A DNA stretch of 64,000 nt from Oenanthe sinensis (taxonomy: Eukaryota > Streptophyta > Magnoliopsida > Apiales > Apiaceae). Under the pieces are notes generated by a model, which saw only the letters and a program-made list of their open reading frames with translations, was not told where the DNA came from and made no database searches. Location of the stretch: the NCBI GenBank assembly GCA_028671895.1, contig CM053800.1, positions 24,635,886 through 24,699,885 of the forward strand, in the 5' to 3' direction. Below are positions 10,348-20,200 of the stretch, piece after piece. Both the position numbers and the translations under genes were made by a program. The first letter of the stretch is position 1. Every line of letters begins with the position of its first letter.

Positions 10348-12786
10348 ATGAGTACCCAGAAAGTAACTAGTATTAAAATTCCACAGTTCGACAGAGAACA
10401 CTACAACTTGTGGAAACAAAAAATGCTACTGTTTATCGGGATTGCAAATCCCAAGTACGCATTAATTATGGCTAAAGGTGTTGAGCTCCCTATATCAGTT
10501 GTTCTCGAACATACAGTAGATGGGGTCGTAATTCCCCACAGACAGTTTCCGAAAAGTCCGGCAGACTATACAGATGAGGAAACAGAAGCTGTGTCCCTTG
10601 ATAATAACCTGAAGCTCATATTAATTGAATCCCTAGACTACATCATGTACAACCAAGTAGTCAATTGCAAGAATGCAAAACAAATCTGGGAAACAATTGA
10701 AATTATCAATGAGGGAACTGAAGAAGTTAAGGAGAATAGACTGGAGATCCTGACCACCCAATATGAACAGTTTAGATCCAACCCTGGTGAGGGTATCTCT
10801 GAGGTGTTTCAGAGACTAAACAAATTGATAAACGAGCTAAACATGAATGGTAAGTTTTATCAGAACCAAGAGGTGAACAGGAAGTTTCTGTTGACCTTAC
10901 CAGAGCATCTGGAGCACAGGATTGCAGCCATCCGGGAATCTAGGGACATGAAAGAGGTAACCCTAGAAAGACTCTACGGAGTTTTAAAAACTTATGAGCT
11001 GGAACAGATCCAAACCAGAGAGATGTATGGAAGAGGTAAGGTACTGAGTTCCTCCAAGGCATTAATGGTAGAAGCACCAGAGAAAGAAGAAGTGAAGGCT
11101 GTTGCACCTTCTAACAGTTCAACAGAGTATGTGGTTCCAGAACTTGGACATACTTCTGACAAACAAGAAGACGGTGATTTCTACTCACTGGAAGAACTAG
11201 ATCAGCTAGAAGATGAATCTCTAGCTATGGTTGCCAGGAAGTTTGGCAACATGAGATTCCGAAGAAACTCCTCATTCAGAAGTAAGCCTAATTTTGGAAG
11301 ATACCAAAGAGGAGGTTCTTCGACAGCAGTATCAAAAAGCGGCTACAAGACCGGCTTAGTTGATAGAAGCAAGTTTCGTTGCTTCAACTGTAATGAGCTA
11401 GGGCACTTTGCAACTGAGTGCAAGAAGCCTAAGCAAGGGAAAAAGAGAGAGTCTTACGAAGAGCTGAAGGAGAAGTATGATGCGCTAGTGAAAAAGCATC
11501 AAGGAAAGTCCTATCTAGCAGCAGGCAAAAGCTGGGATGACTCAGATAACGATGATGAGGAAGAGCTGGGAAATCTTGCTCTTATGGCTTCATCAGAGGG
11601 ATCACTGTCTCCCACCAGTGACAGAGGAATAGAGGTAAATCCTTCGTGTCCTAAGATGTTTGCTTTGCTAGGTAAAGAACTAGATGGTGAAAGAGATAAA
11701 GTTAAGAAACTCAGACTCAAAGTCAAAGAGTTAATTGATGAGACTGAAGTTCTTAAACAGTTAAAAAGAAATCATGACAAGTTGGCTGTCAAGCTGACTG
11801 AAGACTTAGCTGTTCAAGTCAGTAAAGTCAGTTGTCATGTTGTTGTAGAAACTAATCTCAGAAACCAAATTGAAGAAGAAAAGAAGAAGTGTCTTGCATA
11901 TAAGAATTCCTCATATATTGTTAAGAACCTAGTTGACCAACAAGAAATAAATCGTAAAGTTGGAATAGGCTTCGAGTATAACAAATCTGTAGGAAAACCA
12001 AGCAACATAACCCCCTTTAGAAAAAGTGCTGAAGAAAGGGGTATCCCACATGTTGTTAAAGACACACCGAAACCTCTCTTCATAACACCGATAGCTGAAC
12101 CCATCCTTGAGACCTCTGTAATAATTGCATATGAAATGCAGCTGGAAGATCTTGAGGAAGAGAAGAAGAGAGGAGAACAGGTTAAGGACATAAAAGGAGT
12201 TAATGTCCAGAAAGAAAAATGTGCACTAGAAACACCAGTGAAAGATGTGGGAACTTCTGATTCCCCCAGACCTGGTGTAGGTGCAAAAGACTTAAAGAGT
12301 AAAATGAACAGACCCAACATATTTGTGAACAGTAGGAACAGTAACAATAAATTTCATTCTACTGAAAACTTCAAATCTTCTGAGAAAATTGAAGTAGAAT
12401 CTGTTAAGCCTCCTACTGTATTGAATAACATGCCTACTATTGATGCTTTCCATAAACCTTGTGGTATAATGAATTGCATGTTATGTGCCTTTAATGCTAT
12501 GACTGCTTACTTTAAACGCATGATAGCTAAGAAAGATAACATGACACCTAGACAGCACATCAATAGTAAATTTGCTAAATCCAAGACTGCGACTCCTTCA
12601 CCTAAGAAGAAGGAATCATATATTCCTAAGTCTAAACAGAAAATTGTTAAGACTGTTTATAGGAAGGTAGGAACAGTCAAGGAAGAAAATGATGTTGTTC
12701 GAAAAGGATCTGTTGTCAAAACAGACAAAGGTCAATTCTTTAAGTATGCCGGGCCCAATCAATTTTGGGCTCCGAAGACAAATTAA
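10348..12786 (+). CDS. gag: Gag polyprotein of element B
   Basis: Gag builds the virus-like particle and packages element RNA. The 812-residue frame starts at an ATG (MSTQKVTSIKIPQF) about 190 bp after the primer site. The UBN2-type gag domain covers residues 20-230 (YNLWKQKM, IWETIEII, LTLPEHLEHR). A CCHC knuckle has Cys345, Cys348, His353 and Cys358. Heptad-like stretches follow (about 430-530). Near the end is an H-x2-C-x4-C-x2-C motif (His702, Cys705, Cys710, Cys713) also kept in the other three elements, then GPNQFWAPK, also conserved. There are no internal stops. It is in the same frame as pol but separated from it by three stop codons (12784, 12793, 12796). Confidence 0.96.
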   Translation: MSTQKVTSIKIPQFDREHYNLWKQKMLLFIGIANPKYALIMAKGVELPISVVLEHTVDGVVIPHRQFPKSPADYTDEETEAVSLDNNLKLILIESLDYIMYNQVVNCKNAKQIWETIEIINEGTEEVKENRLEILTTQYEQFRSNPGEGISEVFQRLNKLINELNMNGKFYQNQEVNRKFLLTLPEHLEHRIAAIRESRDMKEVTLERLYGVLKTYELEQIQTREMYGRGKVLSSSKALMVEAPEKEEVKAVAPSNSSTEYVVPELGHTSDKQEDGDFYSLEELDQLEDESLAMVARKFGNMRFRRNSSFRSKPNFGRYQRGGSSTAVSKSGYKTGLVDRSKFRCFNCNELGHFATECKKPKQGKKRESYEELKEKYDALVKKHQGKSYLAAGKSWDDSDNDDEEELGNLALMASSEGSLSPTSDRGIEVNPSCPKMFALLGKELDGERDKVKKLRLKVKELIDETEVLKQLKRNHDKLAVKLTEDLAVQVSKVSCHVVVETNLRNQIEEEKKKCLAYKNSSYIVKNLVDQQEINRKVGIGFEYNKSVGKPSNITPFRKSAEERGIPHVVKDTPKPLFITPIAEPILETSVIIAYEMQLEDLEEEKKRGEQVKDIKGVNVQKEKCALETPVKDVGTSDSPRPGVGAKDLKSKMNRPNIFVNSRNSNNKFHSTENFKSSEKIEVESVKPPTVLNNMPTIDAFHKPCGIMNCMLCAFNAMTAYFKRMIAKKDNMTPRQHINSKFAKSKTATPSPKKKESYIPKSKQKIVKTVYRKVGTVKEENDVVRKGSVVKTDKGQFFKYAGPNQFWAPKTN

Positions 12787-12805
12787 TCCGTTTGATAATT
12801 GCAGG
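12784..12805 (+). promoter_or_regulatory. gag-pol junction with a 3' splice-site-like sequence
   Basis: Gag ends TAA at 12784; TGA and TAA follow in the same frame. Then comes TTGCAG followed by GG, a plausible 3' splice site. The pol frame has no ATG before the protease active site, so Pol cannot start here on its own and three successive stops make readthrough unlikely. Elements A (TTTTCAG/GG at about 6597-6605) and C (TTTGCAG/GG at 36856-36863) keep the same signal at the same place. Splicing is an inference. Confidence 0.45.
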
Positions 12806-15800
12806 GACTTAAACAGGCAAACCGAGTTATATGGATCCTGGACAGCGGATCGTCAAGGCATATGACCGGAGATAGAGCCCTGCTATCAGACGTGGTTGAG
12901 AGAGCTGGCCCAATCGTCACCTTTGGAGATAACAGCAAAGGAATGACTACGGGATATGGCAAGTTAAATACAGGAAATGTTATCATTGAAAATGTCTCTT
13001 TGGTGGAAGGACTTAAGCACAATCTACTCAGCGTCAGTCAATTTTGTGATAGAGGTTACAAAGTAAACTTTATCAAGGAGAAGTGCTTAATAGCTCAGTC
13101 TAAAGAAGACAGACTAGCCTTGCGTGGAGTAAGGAAAGGAAACTTGTACGTAGCTGATTTCAACTCGGGAACTGAAGCTGAAGCAAACTGTTTTTATTCA
13201 AAAGCTTCAATAGAAGATAGTTGGCTATGGCACAAGAAACTCTCACACCTGAATTTCAAAACAATGAACTCTCTAGTCAAGAGGGATTTGGTGAGAGGAC
13301 TGCCTCCGATGGAATTTACTCAAGAAGGATTGTGTGAGGCATGTCAGAAAGGGAAGTCAAAGAAAGCAACTCACAGAGGCACAGACACTACAAACATCAC
13401 TGAACCACTTCAACTCCTTCACATGGATTTATTTGGTCCAGTAAATATTCTGTCTATGTCAAGGAAGAGATACGCCTTAGTGATTGTGGATGACTTCACA
13501 AAATATACATGGGTTTTATTCTTGAACTCTAAGGATGAAACTCCACAATTGGTGATTGATCATATAAAGCTGATTGAGTTAGATTCAAAGTTACCTGTCC
13601 GGGCAATCAGATCAGATAATGGAACAGAATTCAAAAATGAAGTTCTGAATAACTTCTGCTCAAACAAGGGAATAACAAGGCAATATTCAGCACCAAGAAC
13701 TCCGCAACAAAATGGAGTTGTAGAAAGGAAAAATAGAACCCTGATTGAAGCTGCAAGAACTATGCTAAGTGAATCAAGGTTACCTATCTACTTCTGGGCT
13801 GAAGCAATTAATACAGCTTGTTATACTCAGAATCGAACTCTGATCAACAAAGATCATATGAAAACTCCCTATGAATTAATGGCTGGCAAGAAACCTACTC
13901 TCAAGTACTTTCATGTATTTGGAGCCAAATGCTTTGTGCTAAAAGATGGAGATGAACGCATTGGCAAATTTGAGGCCAAGGCACATGAAGCTATTTTTGT
14001 CGGATACTCGAGAAGAGCATATAGGGTTTACATAATTGATCAGCACCAAGTGAAGGAAAGTGTCAATGTAACTTTTGATGACACTAAACTCCCAAGTATC
14101 CAAACTGAAGATTCTTCTGAGTCATTAAAATTTGATAATTATCCAGACTCATATTCTGATGACGAAGAAGAACCTGAGGTTGCAGCAGGAAATGATGGTA
14201 ATGATCCAGGTAATAGTGGTGGAAACAATGGCAACACTGGAGATTCTACTAATACCAGTGGTGGATCAACAAGTCATCCTGGCAGCAACTCAGGGGGAGA
14301 TGAAAGATCAACTGGCACAACACAACATCACAATGTATTTCGAGGCAAATCATCAAGATCAAACCTTCCTAGGGAAATGATATGGAGCAGAGATCATCCT
14401 TTTGAATTGATCATAGGTGATCCAGATGTTGGAGTAAGAACCAGAAGTGCAACTTCAAATGAATGTTTATTCTCAGTTTTTCTATCTCAAGAAGAACCAA
14501 AGAAGATTGAAGATGCACTAATTGATCCAGATTGGGTTCTTGCCATGCAAGAAGAGCTCAATCAGTTCGAAAGACAAGAAGTCTGGACACTGGTACCCAG
14601 GCCTAAAGATAGATCTATTATTGGCACGAAATGGGTATACAGGAACAAATTAGACGGTGATGGCATTGTTACAAGGAACAAGGCCAGACTGGTTGCAAAG
14701 GGTTACTCCCAGGAAGAGGGAATTGATTATGACGAGACCTACGCACCAGTTGCAAGACTTGAAGCCATCAGGATATTTCTGGCATTCGCAGCACATTCCA
14801 ATTTTAAAGTCTATCAAATGGATGTGAAGAGTGCATTTCTGAACGGAAAGCTAGAAGATGAAGTATATGTGGAACAGCCCCCTGGCTTTGAAAATCCAGA
14901 GTTTGCTGATTTTGTGTACTTTCTTTTCAAAGCTCTCTATGGACTCAAGCAAGCACCGAGGACATGGTATGACACTCTCTCTGAGTTTTTACTTGAAAAT
15001 AGTTTCATTAGAGGTGTCATAGATAAAACTCTCTTTTATAAATTGCATAATAAAGATATGATATTTGTCCAAGTTTATGTTGACGATATTATATTTGGTT
15101 CTTCTAACGAAAACTTGTGCAAGAGATTTGCTAAGTTAATGCAGAGCAGATATGAGATGAGCATGATGGGTGAGCTGTCATTCTTCCTTGGATTGCAAGT
15201 AAAGCAAAAGGAAGATGGGATTTTTATTTGCCAATCAAAGTACGTAAGAGATCTTCTCAGAAAATACAGCCTAGAAGATTCTTCACCGGCAAAAACCCCA
15301 ATGCCAACAGCCACGAAGCTTGACAAAGATGAAACTGGTAAGAAAGTTGACATCACAAGCTACAGAGGTATGATAGGCTTTTTATTATATCTAACTGCAA
15401 GTAGACCCGACATAATGTTCGCAACTTGCTTATGTGCAAGGTTTCAATCTGACCCAAGAGAATCTCATCTAATAGCTGTTAAACGGATTTTTAGATATCT
15501 AAAAGGTACACCAGATCTTGGAATTTGGTACCCTAAGGATACAGGTTTTGACCTAATAGGCTATACAGATTCAGATTATGCAGGGTGCAGGATGGACAGG
15601 AAAAGTACTTTTGGAAGCTGTCAGTTTCTAGGACGAAGGTTGATCTCCTGGTACAGCAAGAAACAGCATTCAGTTTCTACCTCGACAGCCGAAGCAGAAT
15701 ACATTGCGGCAGGTAGCTGTTGTGCACAGATCTTGTGGATCAGGAATCAGCTAAATGACTACGGACTTGCGTTGAACAAAATTCCAATTTTCTGCGACAA

Positions 15801-16020
15801 CACAAGTGCTATAGCTATTTCCAACAATCCTGTACAACATTCACGAACCAAGCACATTGACATAAGGTATCACTTTATCAGAGAGCATGTCATGAACGGA
15901 ACTGTGGTGCTACATTTTGTACCCACAGAAGATCAGATAGCCGACATCTTCACAAAACCACTTGATGAATCCACTTTCTCAAAGCTGGTTAGTGAATTAG
16001 GGATGTTAAACTATGGCTAA
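12799..16020 (+). CDS. pol: Pol polyprotein of element B (protease, integrase, reverse transcriptase, RNase H)
   Basis: The frame gives about 1073 residues without a stop; its first triplet is TTG, so the true N-terminus depends on the unknown gag-pol mechanism. In order: aspartic protease with WILDSGSSRH (Asp15); GAG-pre-integrase zinc motif with WHKKLSHL and CEACQKGK (about 140-190); integrase core D210, D273 and E309 (D-x35-E spacing); a Gly/Asn/Ser-rich linker (about 450-520); reverse transcriptase with QMDVKSAFLNG and YVDD at 760-763; RNase H with YTDSDYAG, STAEAEYIA and DNTSAI; and the closing ADIFTKPLDE. PR-IN-RT-RH is the copia order. All catalytic residues checked are present, so it is probably functional. 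Confidence 0.97.
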   Translation: MQGLKQANRVIWILDSGSSRHMTGDRALLSDVVERAGPIVTFGDNSKGMTTGYGKLNTGNVIIENVSLVEGLKHNLLSVSQFCDRGYKVNFIKEKCLIAQSKEDRLALRGVRKGNLYVADFNSGTEAEANCFYSKASIEDSWLWHKKLSHLNFKTMNSLVKRDLVRGLPPMEFTQEGLCEACQKGKSKKATHRGTDTTNITEPLQLLHMDLFGPVNILSMSRKRYALVIVDDFTKYTWVLFLNSKDETPQLVIDHIKLIELDSKLPVRAIRSDNGTEFKNEVLNNFCSNKGITRQYSAPRTPQQNGVVERKNRTLIEAARTMLSESRLPIYFWAEAINTACYTQNRTLINKDHMKTPYELMAGKKPTLKYFHVFGAKCFVLKDGDERIGKFEAKAHEAIFVGYSRRAYRVYIIDQHQVKESVNVTFDDTKLPSIQTEDSSESLKFDNYPDSYSDDEEEPEVAAGNDGNDPGNSGGNNGNTGDSTNTSGGSTSHPGSNSGGDERSTGTTQHHNVFRGKSSRSNLPREMIWSRDHPFELIIGDPDVGVRTRSATSNECLFSVFLSQEEPKKIEDALIDPDWVLAMQEELNQFERQEVWTLVPRPKDRSIIGTKWVYRNKLDGDGIVTRNKARLVAKGYSQEEGIDYDETYAPVARLEAIRIFLAFAAHSNFKVYQMDVKSAFLNGKLEDEVYVEQPPGFENPEFADFVYFLFKALYGLKQAPRTWYDTLSEFLLENSFIRGVIDKTLFYKLHNKDMIFVQVYVDDIIFGSSNENLCKRFAKLMQSRYEMSMMGELSFFLGLQVKQKEDGIFICQSKYVRDLLRKYSLEDSSPAKTPMPTATKLDKDETGKKVDITSYRGMIGFLLYLTASRPDIMFATCLCARFQSDPRESHLIAVKRIFRYLKGTPDLGIWYPKDTGFDLIGYTDSDYAGCRMDRKSTFGSCQFLGRRLISWYSKKQHSVSTSTAEAEYIAAGSCCAQILWIRNQLNDYGLALNKIPIFCDNTSAIAISNNPVQHSRTKHIDIRYHFIREHVMNGTVVLHFVPTEDQIADIFTKPLDESTFSKLVSELGMLNYG
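14286..14300 (+). other. Internal polypurine-tract-like motif, element B
   Basis: CAACTCAGGGGGAGA in the integrase-RT linker repeats the GGGGGAGA core of the terminal polypurine tract. A and D carry it at the matching place and C carries it three times. Confidence 0.72.
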
Positions 16021-17230
16021 ATGTTTGGTTGCTAGGAATTAATTTAAGCTCATAAAATATTAAATGTTAATATTTAAAGAGTTTATGAGACTTGAATTAA
16101 TAAAATCCTAGGACTTATGAATTTTTGGAAAATTATCTCAAGATTAAATCAATATTCTTACTGGATAATTATTTCAATTAGAGCATAAGTAATTTTGTTT
16201 AAATTAAGCATTTATAAGCATTAGGTAAATTTAAGTATATATTTTTCTAATTTTTTGTATATTTATTTTAAGCATGTGTATATTAATGTTTATTTTACAA
16301 ATTATTATTGTACAATAAAATAAATGAGTATGTTATTAATTATTCAATTAATTTGCTTATTAAATTAATTCGAACATGAGTTAATTTAATTCTTGAATTA
16401 ATTAAAATAAATTAATAATGTAAATATTTATCTTATGCCTATAATAATTTATTAGTATGTTTTAGTAATATTTTTCTTAAATATAGTTTCTATTTATAAA
16501 CTATTAATAAAACAAATATAGATATTGTTTAAATAATTTGACAGTATGACTTTATTATTGGTATCTCGGCATGACTTATTCATTAACACTCGGCATGACT
16601 TTTTATGATTATTAAAAAGTCATACCGAGAGTTAATAAGAAATAAGTCATACCGACCGATTCTTTTGAGTTTCATTTAAATAGAGCTCGGTATGACTTTT
16701 AATAAGTCATACCGAGATATTCAAATGATCCGGTTTAACAAAGTCATACTGAGCCTTTGTTTCTTTTAACAGGTGTCCTTTAAACAATTATAATAAGTCA
16801 TACTCACTAAGTCATATACACACACGCTGTGATACACACAAACATACGAACAGGCAATCTTTTTCTTTCAAAAATCAGTCGATTTTCACTCTTATCAAGC
16901 TAATCAGTTGTTGTTAATCCTTGTTTACAAGCATAGTTGCTTGCTAGTGTGTTAAAATCGTTTGATTCAAGCGAACCTCTGCCCGATTTTCTTCAAAAAG
17001 AAGTGATTGTTCATATTTTCTTGAAAAATTTGAAGCTTTCGATTGTGGTTGTAAACTAGAGGACTGCTGTGTAGTGTTTTGTTAATTAAAGTCAATTTAG
17101 GTATTACTAGAAATTATGGTTTTCAATTTACAAGTGTAATTTTCGAATTTTGACTTGTATTTGTATTTTTTTTGTAATCGCACATTGTAATTTTATCATT
17201 TGTAATAGCTTAAATCAAAAAAAATATAAT
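16021..17230 (+). other. Element B spacer between pol and ORF3
   Basis: The 1.2 kb spacer is AT-rich and has no coding potential. Its middle (about 16537-16813) carries the same AAGTCATACCGA motif family as the LTR. A pyrimidine tract followed by AACAG/GT at about 16762-16779 resembles a 3' splice site. The last 400 bp before the ORF3 ATG is likely leader. An internal promoter or splicing could deliver ORF3; the sequence alone does not decide. Confidence 0.6.
16537..16813 (+). repeat. LTR-type AAGTCATACCGA motif array repeated upstream of ORF3 (element B)
   Basis: Three exact AAGTCATACCGA copies, one exact inverted copy (CTCGGTATGACTT) and several one-base variants (CTCGGCATGACT, AAGTCATACTGAG) occur in 280 bp. 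CTCGGTATGACTT followed by AATAAGTCATACCGAG forms a long hairpin near 16687-16715. The motif is otherwise confined to B's two LTRs. Confidence 0.85.
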
Positions 17231-20200
17231 ATGGCTGGTTATTGCGAATTAGTAAAAACTAATTTTGTTGGATATTTTAATCCGGTGATGTGTTCAGCCG
17301 AGAGGTTTCGACCGTGGATTATTTTTATGAATGAACATTCACTCGTCAGAACTGCAATTACTCTGAACGCCCCGTTGCAAGTGTTAGCACTAAGGACTCT
17401 GTATTCCACTGCGAGGAATAGGAGTACTGCAGACAGAGTTCAATTCTCTTTCAGCATAGGAGATCATGAATATATGGTGACTGAAGAGGACGTGAACAGG
17501 ATTTTGGGCTTTCCAACTGACAATTTCATGGATCCACCCACTGTACCAGAAATTCTAGAATTTTTCTATTCTATTAGATATCAGGGTGAGATCAATTTGG
17601 TAAGACTGACAAAGTCCAAGTTGGTAAGTGAGTGGGACTATTTCTTTGACACGTTAGCCAAAGTGTTTGCTCCCACTACAAAGAACAACTTCAACAATAT
17701 ATCTTCACTACTGCAAATCTTTGGGTATTCTGTGGCTCACAACAGGAGGATAAATTTTGGGAAGTTGCTTATGAAAGAAATTATAAGGAAGCTGGGGAAA
17801 CCAGAAAGCAGGGAACAGAATGTACAAGTCTACTATCCGAGGTTCCTGATGCTGTTTATGAATGACTTGTTGGTGGAAGAAGACAAAGCCTTATTTCAGA
17901 ATAGTCCTGTAGAAGAATCTCCGACTTCTCAGAACAACTTATTTGCAAGGCTCCACAACAACCCCAAGTTTCAAAATGTGCAAGTGGTAAGGACAGATTA
18001 CATGGCTGAGATATTAGATCATATTGCTAATCCTGTGCAGGAACAAGAGCAAGAACAAGTGCCTATGCAATTAGAACATCCTGTGCACCTTCTACTTGAA
18101 GCTGCTCACCATGTCGATCAAGTGGCACAAGATCAACAGGTAATATCTCACTCACAATCTTCTAGTTCAACACCTATAGAAATATCTACTGCACTATTAG
18201 ATTTATCTGTGGCGGACTATGATGGTGTTATTACACTCCAGGATATCAGCTACGAACCTGAAAACACACAGGTTCCGCCCCCAGCTGAAATAGAGCCTCA
18301 AACAGTTTCTCCTTCATCCTCTTCTTTGCTAAAAGTCAGAAAAAGGAAGAAACCTGTCAGAATAGTTAGGGGTCTTGGTGCTGATGTGAGTGAACCCGCA
18401 ACTCTGTCTCCACAATCTAAAAGATCTAAATTTCAACCAGAGACAACTGCAGACTCATCCTTTTCCTCTCAATGGGATATGGATTTTGACATGGCCATCC
18501 AAGGTTCTTTAGATACACTTGCTCAACCAGGTGATCTAATTCGCTGTTCGGCTACAGCTTCAGATAGTGAGGAAAGCACACTGCTAGCTCTCACACTAGC
18601 AGGACCTCCGCTTGCAGTTACACAAACACATGAGGGCACATTTGTTGAAGAAAATGTTTTTAATAAAAACTGGTCGGATGCCACCTATGATGTGGACCAT
18701 GACATTTTCGATGCAGTGCAGCATCAGATACCCTCCGAGGTACTTAGGGGCACCACAGACTCTAATGAGCCATACACTACATTGTCTAAGGTGGTGACCC
18801 CCCTGGATATATTACATCCAGTGATTTTAAAAGGTCTCGAATCCACTGGTGGATTTGAGAGGCAACCACTCCATAGAGGGAGATGGGACTCCATTCACGG
18901 AGTAGCTACGTCAGTAGCGGAGCCAATGCAAGTTAATCTTGTTGAGGACGCGCCTTCACAGGCATCAGAAGAGCATTTCGACTCTTCAAAAGCTATTGTT
19001 GTATTTACAGGTACAGCATCTGGATCTGGAAAGGAGCTAAACACGAGTGATGTGAGGCAAACACAGAGTGAAACACATGCACCGAGTGAAAGTGAGTTAA
19101 ACAGGAGTGCAAGTGAGCTGAGTGCACACACTCACAGTGATCTATTATCTAAAATGGAAGCTCTCCAGAAAGAAATGAAAATTGTTCAAGCTGAGTTGGT
19201 AAAAGTAAAAGCACAAGCAGAAGATAAATCTACATCTGCCTCTGTAACACAGCAGCTGACAATAGTACGAAAAGATGTTGATGATGTCAAAACCTCCATT
19301 CTTCTAAAAACTCAAGACATCCAGAATGTACAGAATCTTATTGCTGAAGACATGAAAGAAGTCAGCAAATTACATGAAAAGATTGATGAGGTTGAGAAAA
19401 GCTTGACATTAACAATCATTGAAAATGAAAAGACCTCTACACAAAGATTCAGCAAACTGGATGATGGAATGACACATTTGAATGAAGGAATGAAGCAAGT
19501 CTATCTGACTATGCAGAAAATGTTGACATCTTTTGAAGCCTCTAAAACTCAAGAGGATCCCTCAACTAAGGGGGAGAAATCAAAGGAGAAAGTAGCTAAA
19601 GATGGAGGGGCTTCTACTCAAGACAAAGGGAAAGATAAACTGTATTCTGAAGATCAATTTCAATCGTATGATCCAGAACCAGAAAAACAGTTTTATGATC
19701 AAGAGAAATTCATTGATGACAGTGCTCACGATGAATCAAACTTTCCTGACTACTGCAGAGCTGAGGAAGAGATTGCATTTGATGAAGATTTTCTGTTTCC
19801 AGAAGAAAAAGAAGTTGATCCAGCCTATGAAGAGGCAATGAAGAAACTAAAAGAAGACATCAAGGCAAGTCATGCAAAAACTGAAAAGCTGAAAGCTCTA
19901 GTCATAGAAAGAACAAAGGCAGAAAGAGAAGAAAGCCAAGAAAAGCAAAATCTCTGGGCCATAGCAGTCAGAGAAAAGAAGAGAGATGTACAGCTCAAGA
20001 TTGGAAAGAAATGGGATACTGCAAGAAAAATAATGGACAAACAACAAAAGGGTCCATTTGAAGACAAGCATCTGAAATCAATAATTGAGCGTCTAGAAAA
20101 GTCAAATGACAACATTGACAACTTCATGAAAGCTCTGAAAGAGGAAGTGGACTACATCACTATCCTAGTGGATCACATTCTTGAAGACTGGCGGATACTA

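Noticed and set aside
11835..12347. Antisense ORF of 170 codons over gag, and other antisense ORFs over gag, pol and ORF3
   Set aside because: Shadow frames opposite strongly supported coding sequence; low-complexity Ser/Leu/Phe composition and no recognisable domain.
17150..17230. Hydrophobic 27-residue extension before the ORF3 ATG of element B, resembling a signal peptide
   Set aside because: It begins at TTG with no in-frame ATG and is T-rich non-coding sequence; A and C lack a similar extension. It would matter only if an upstream exon were spliced in.
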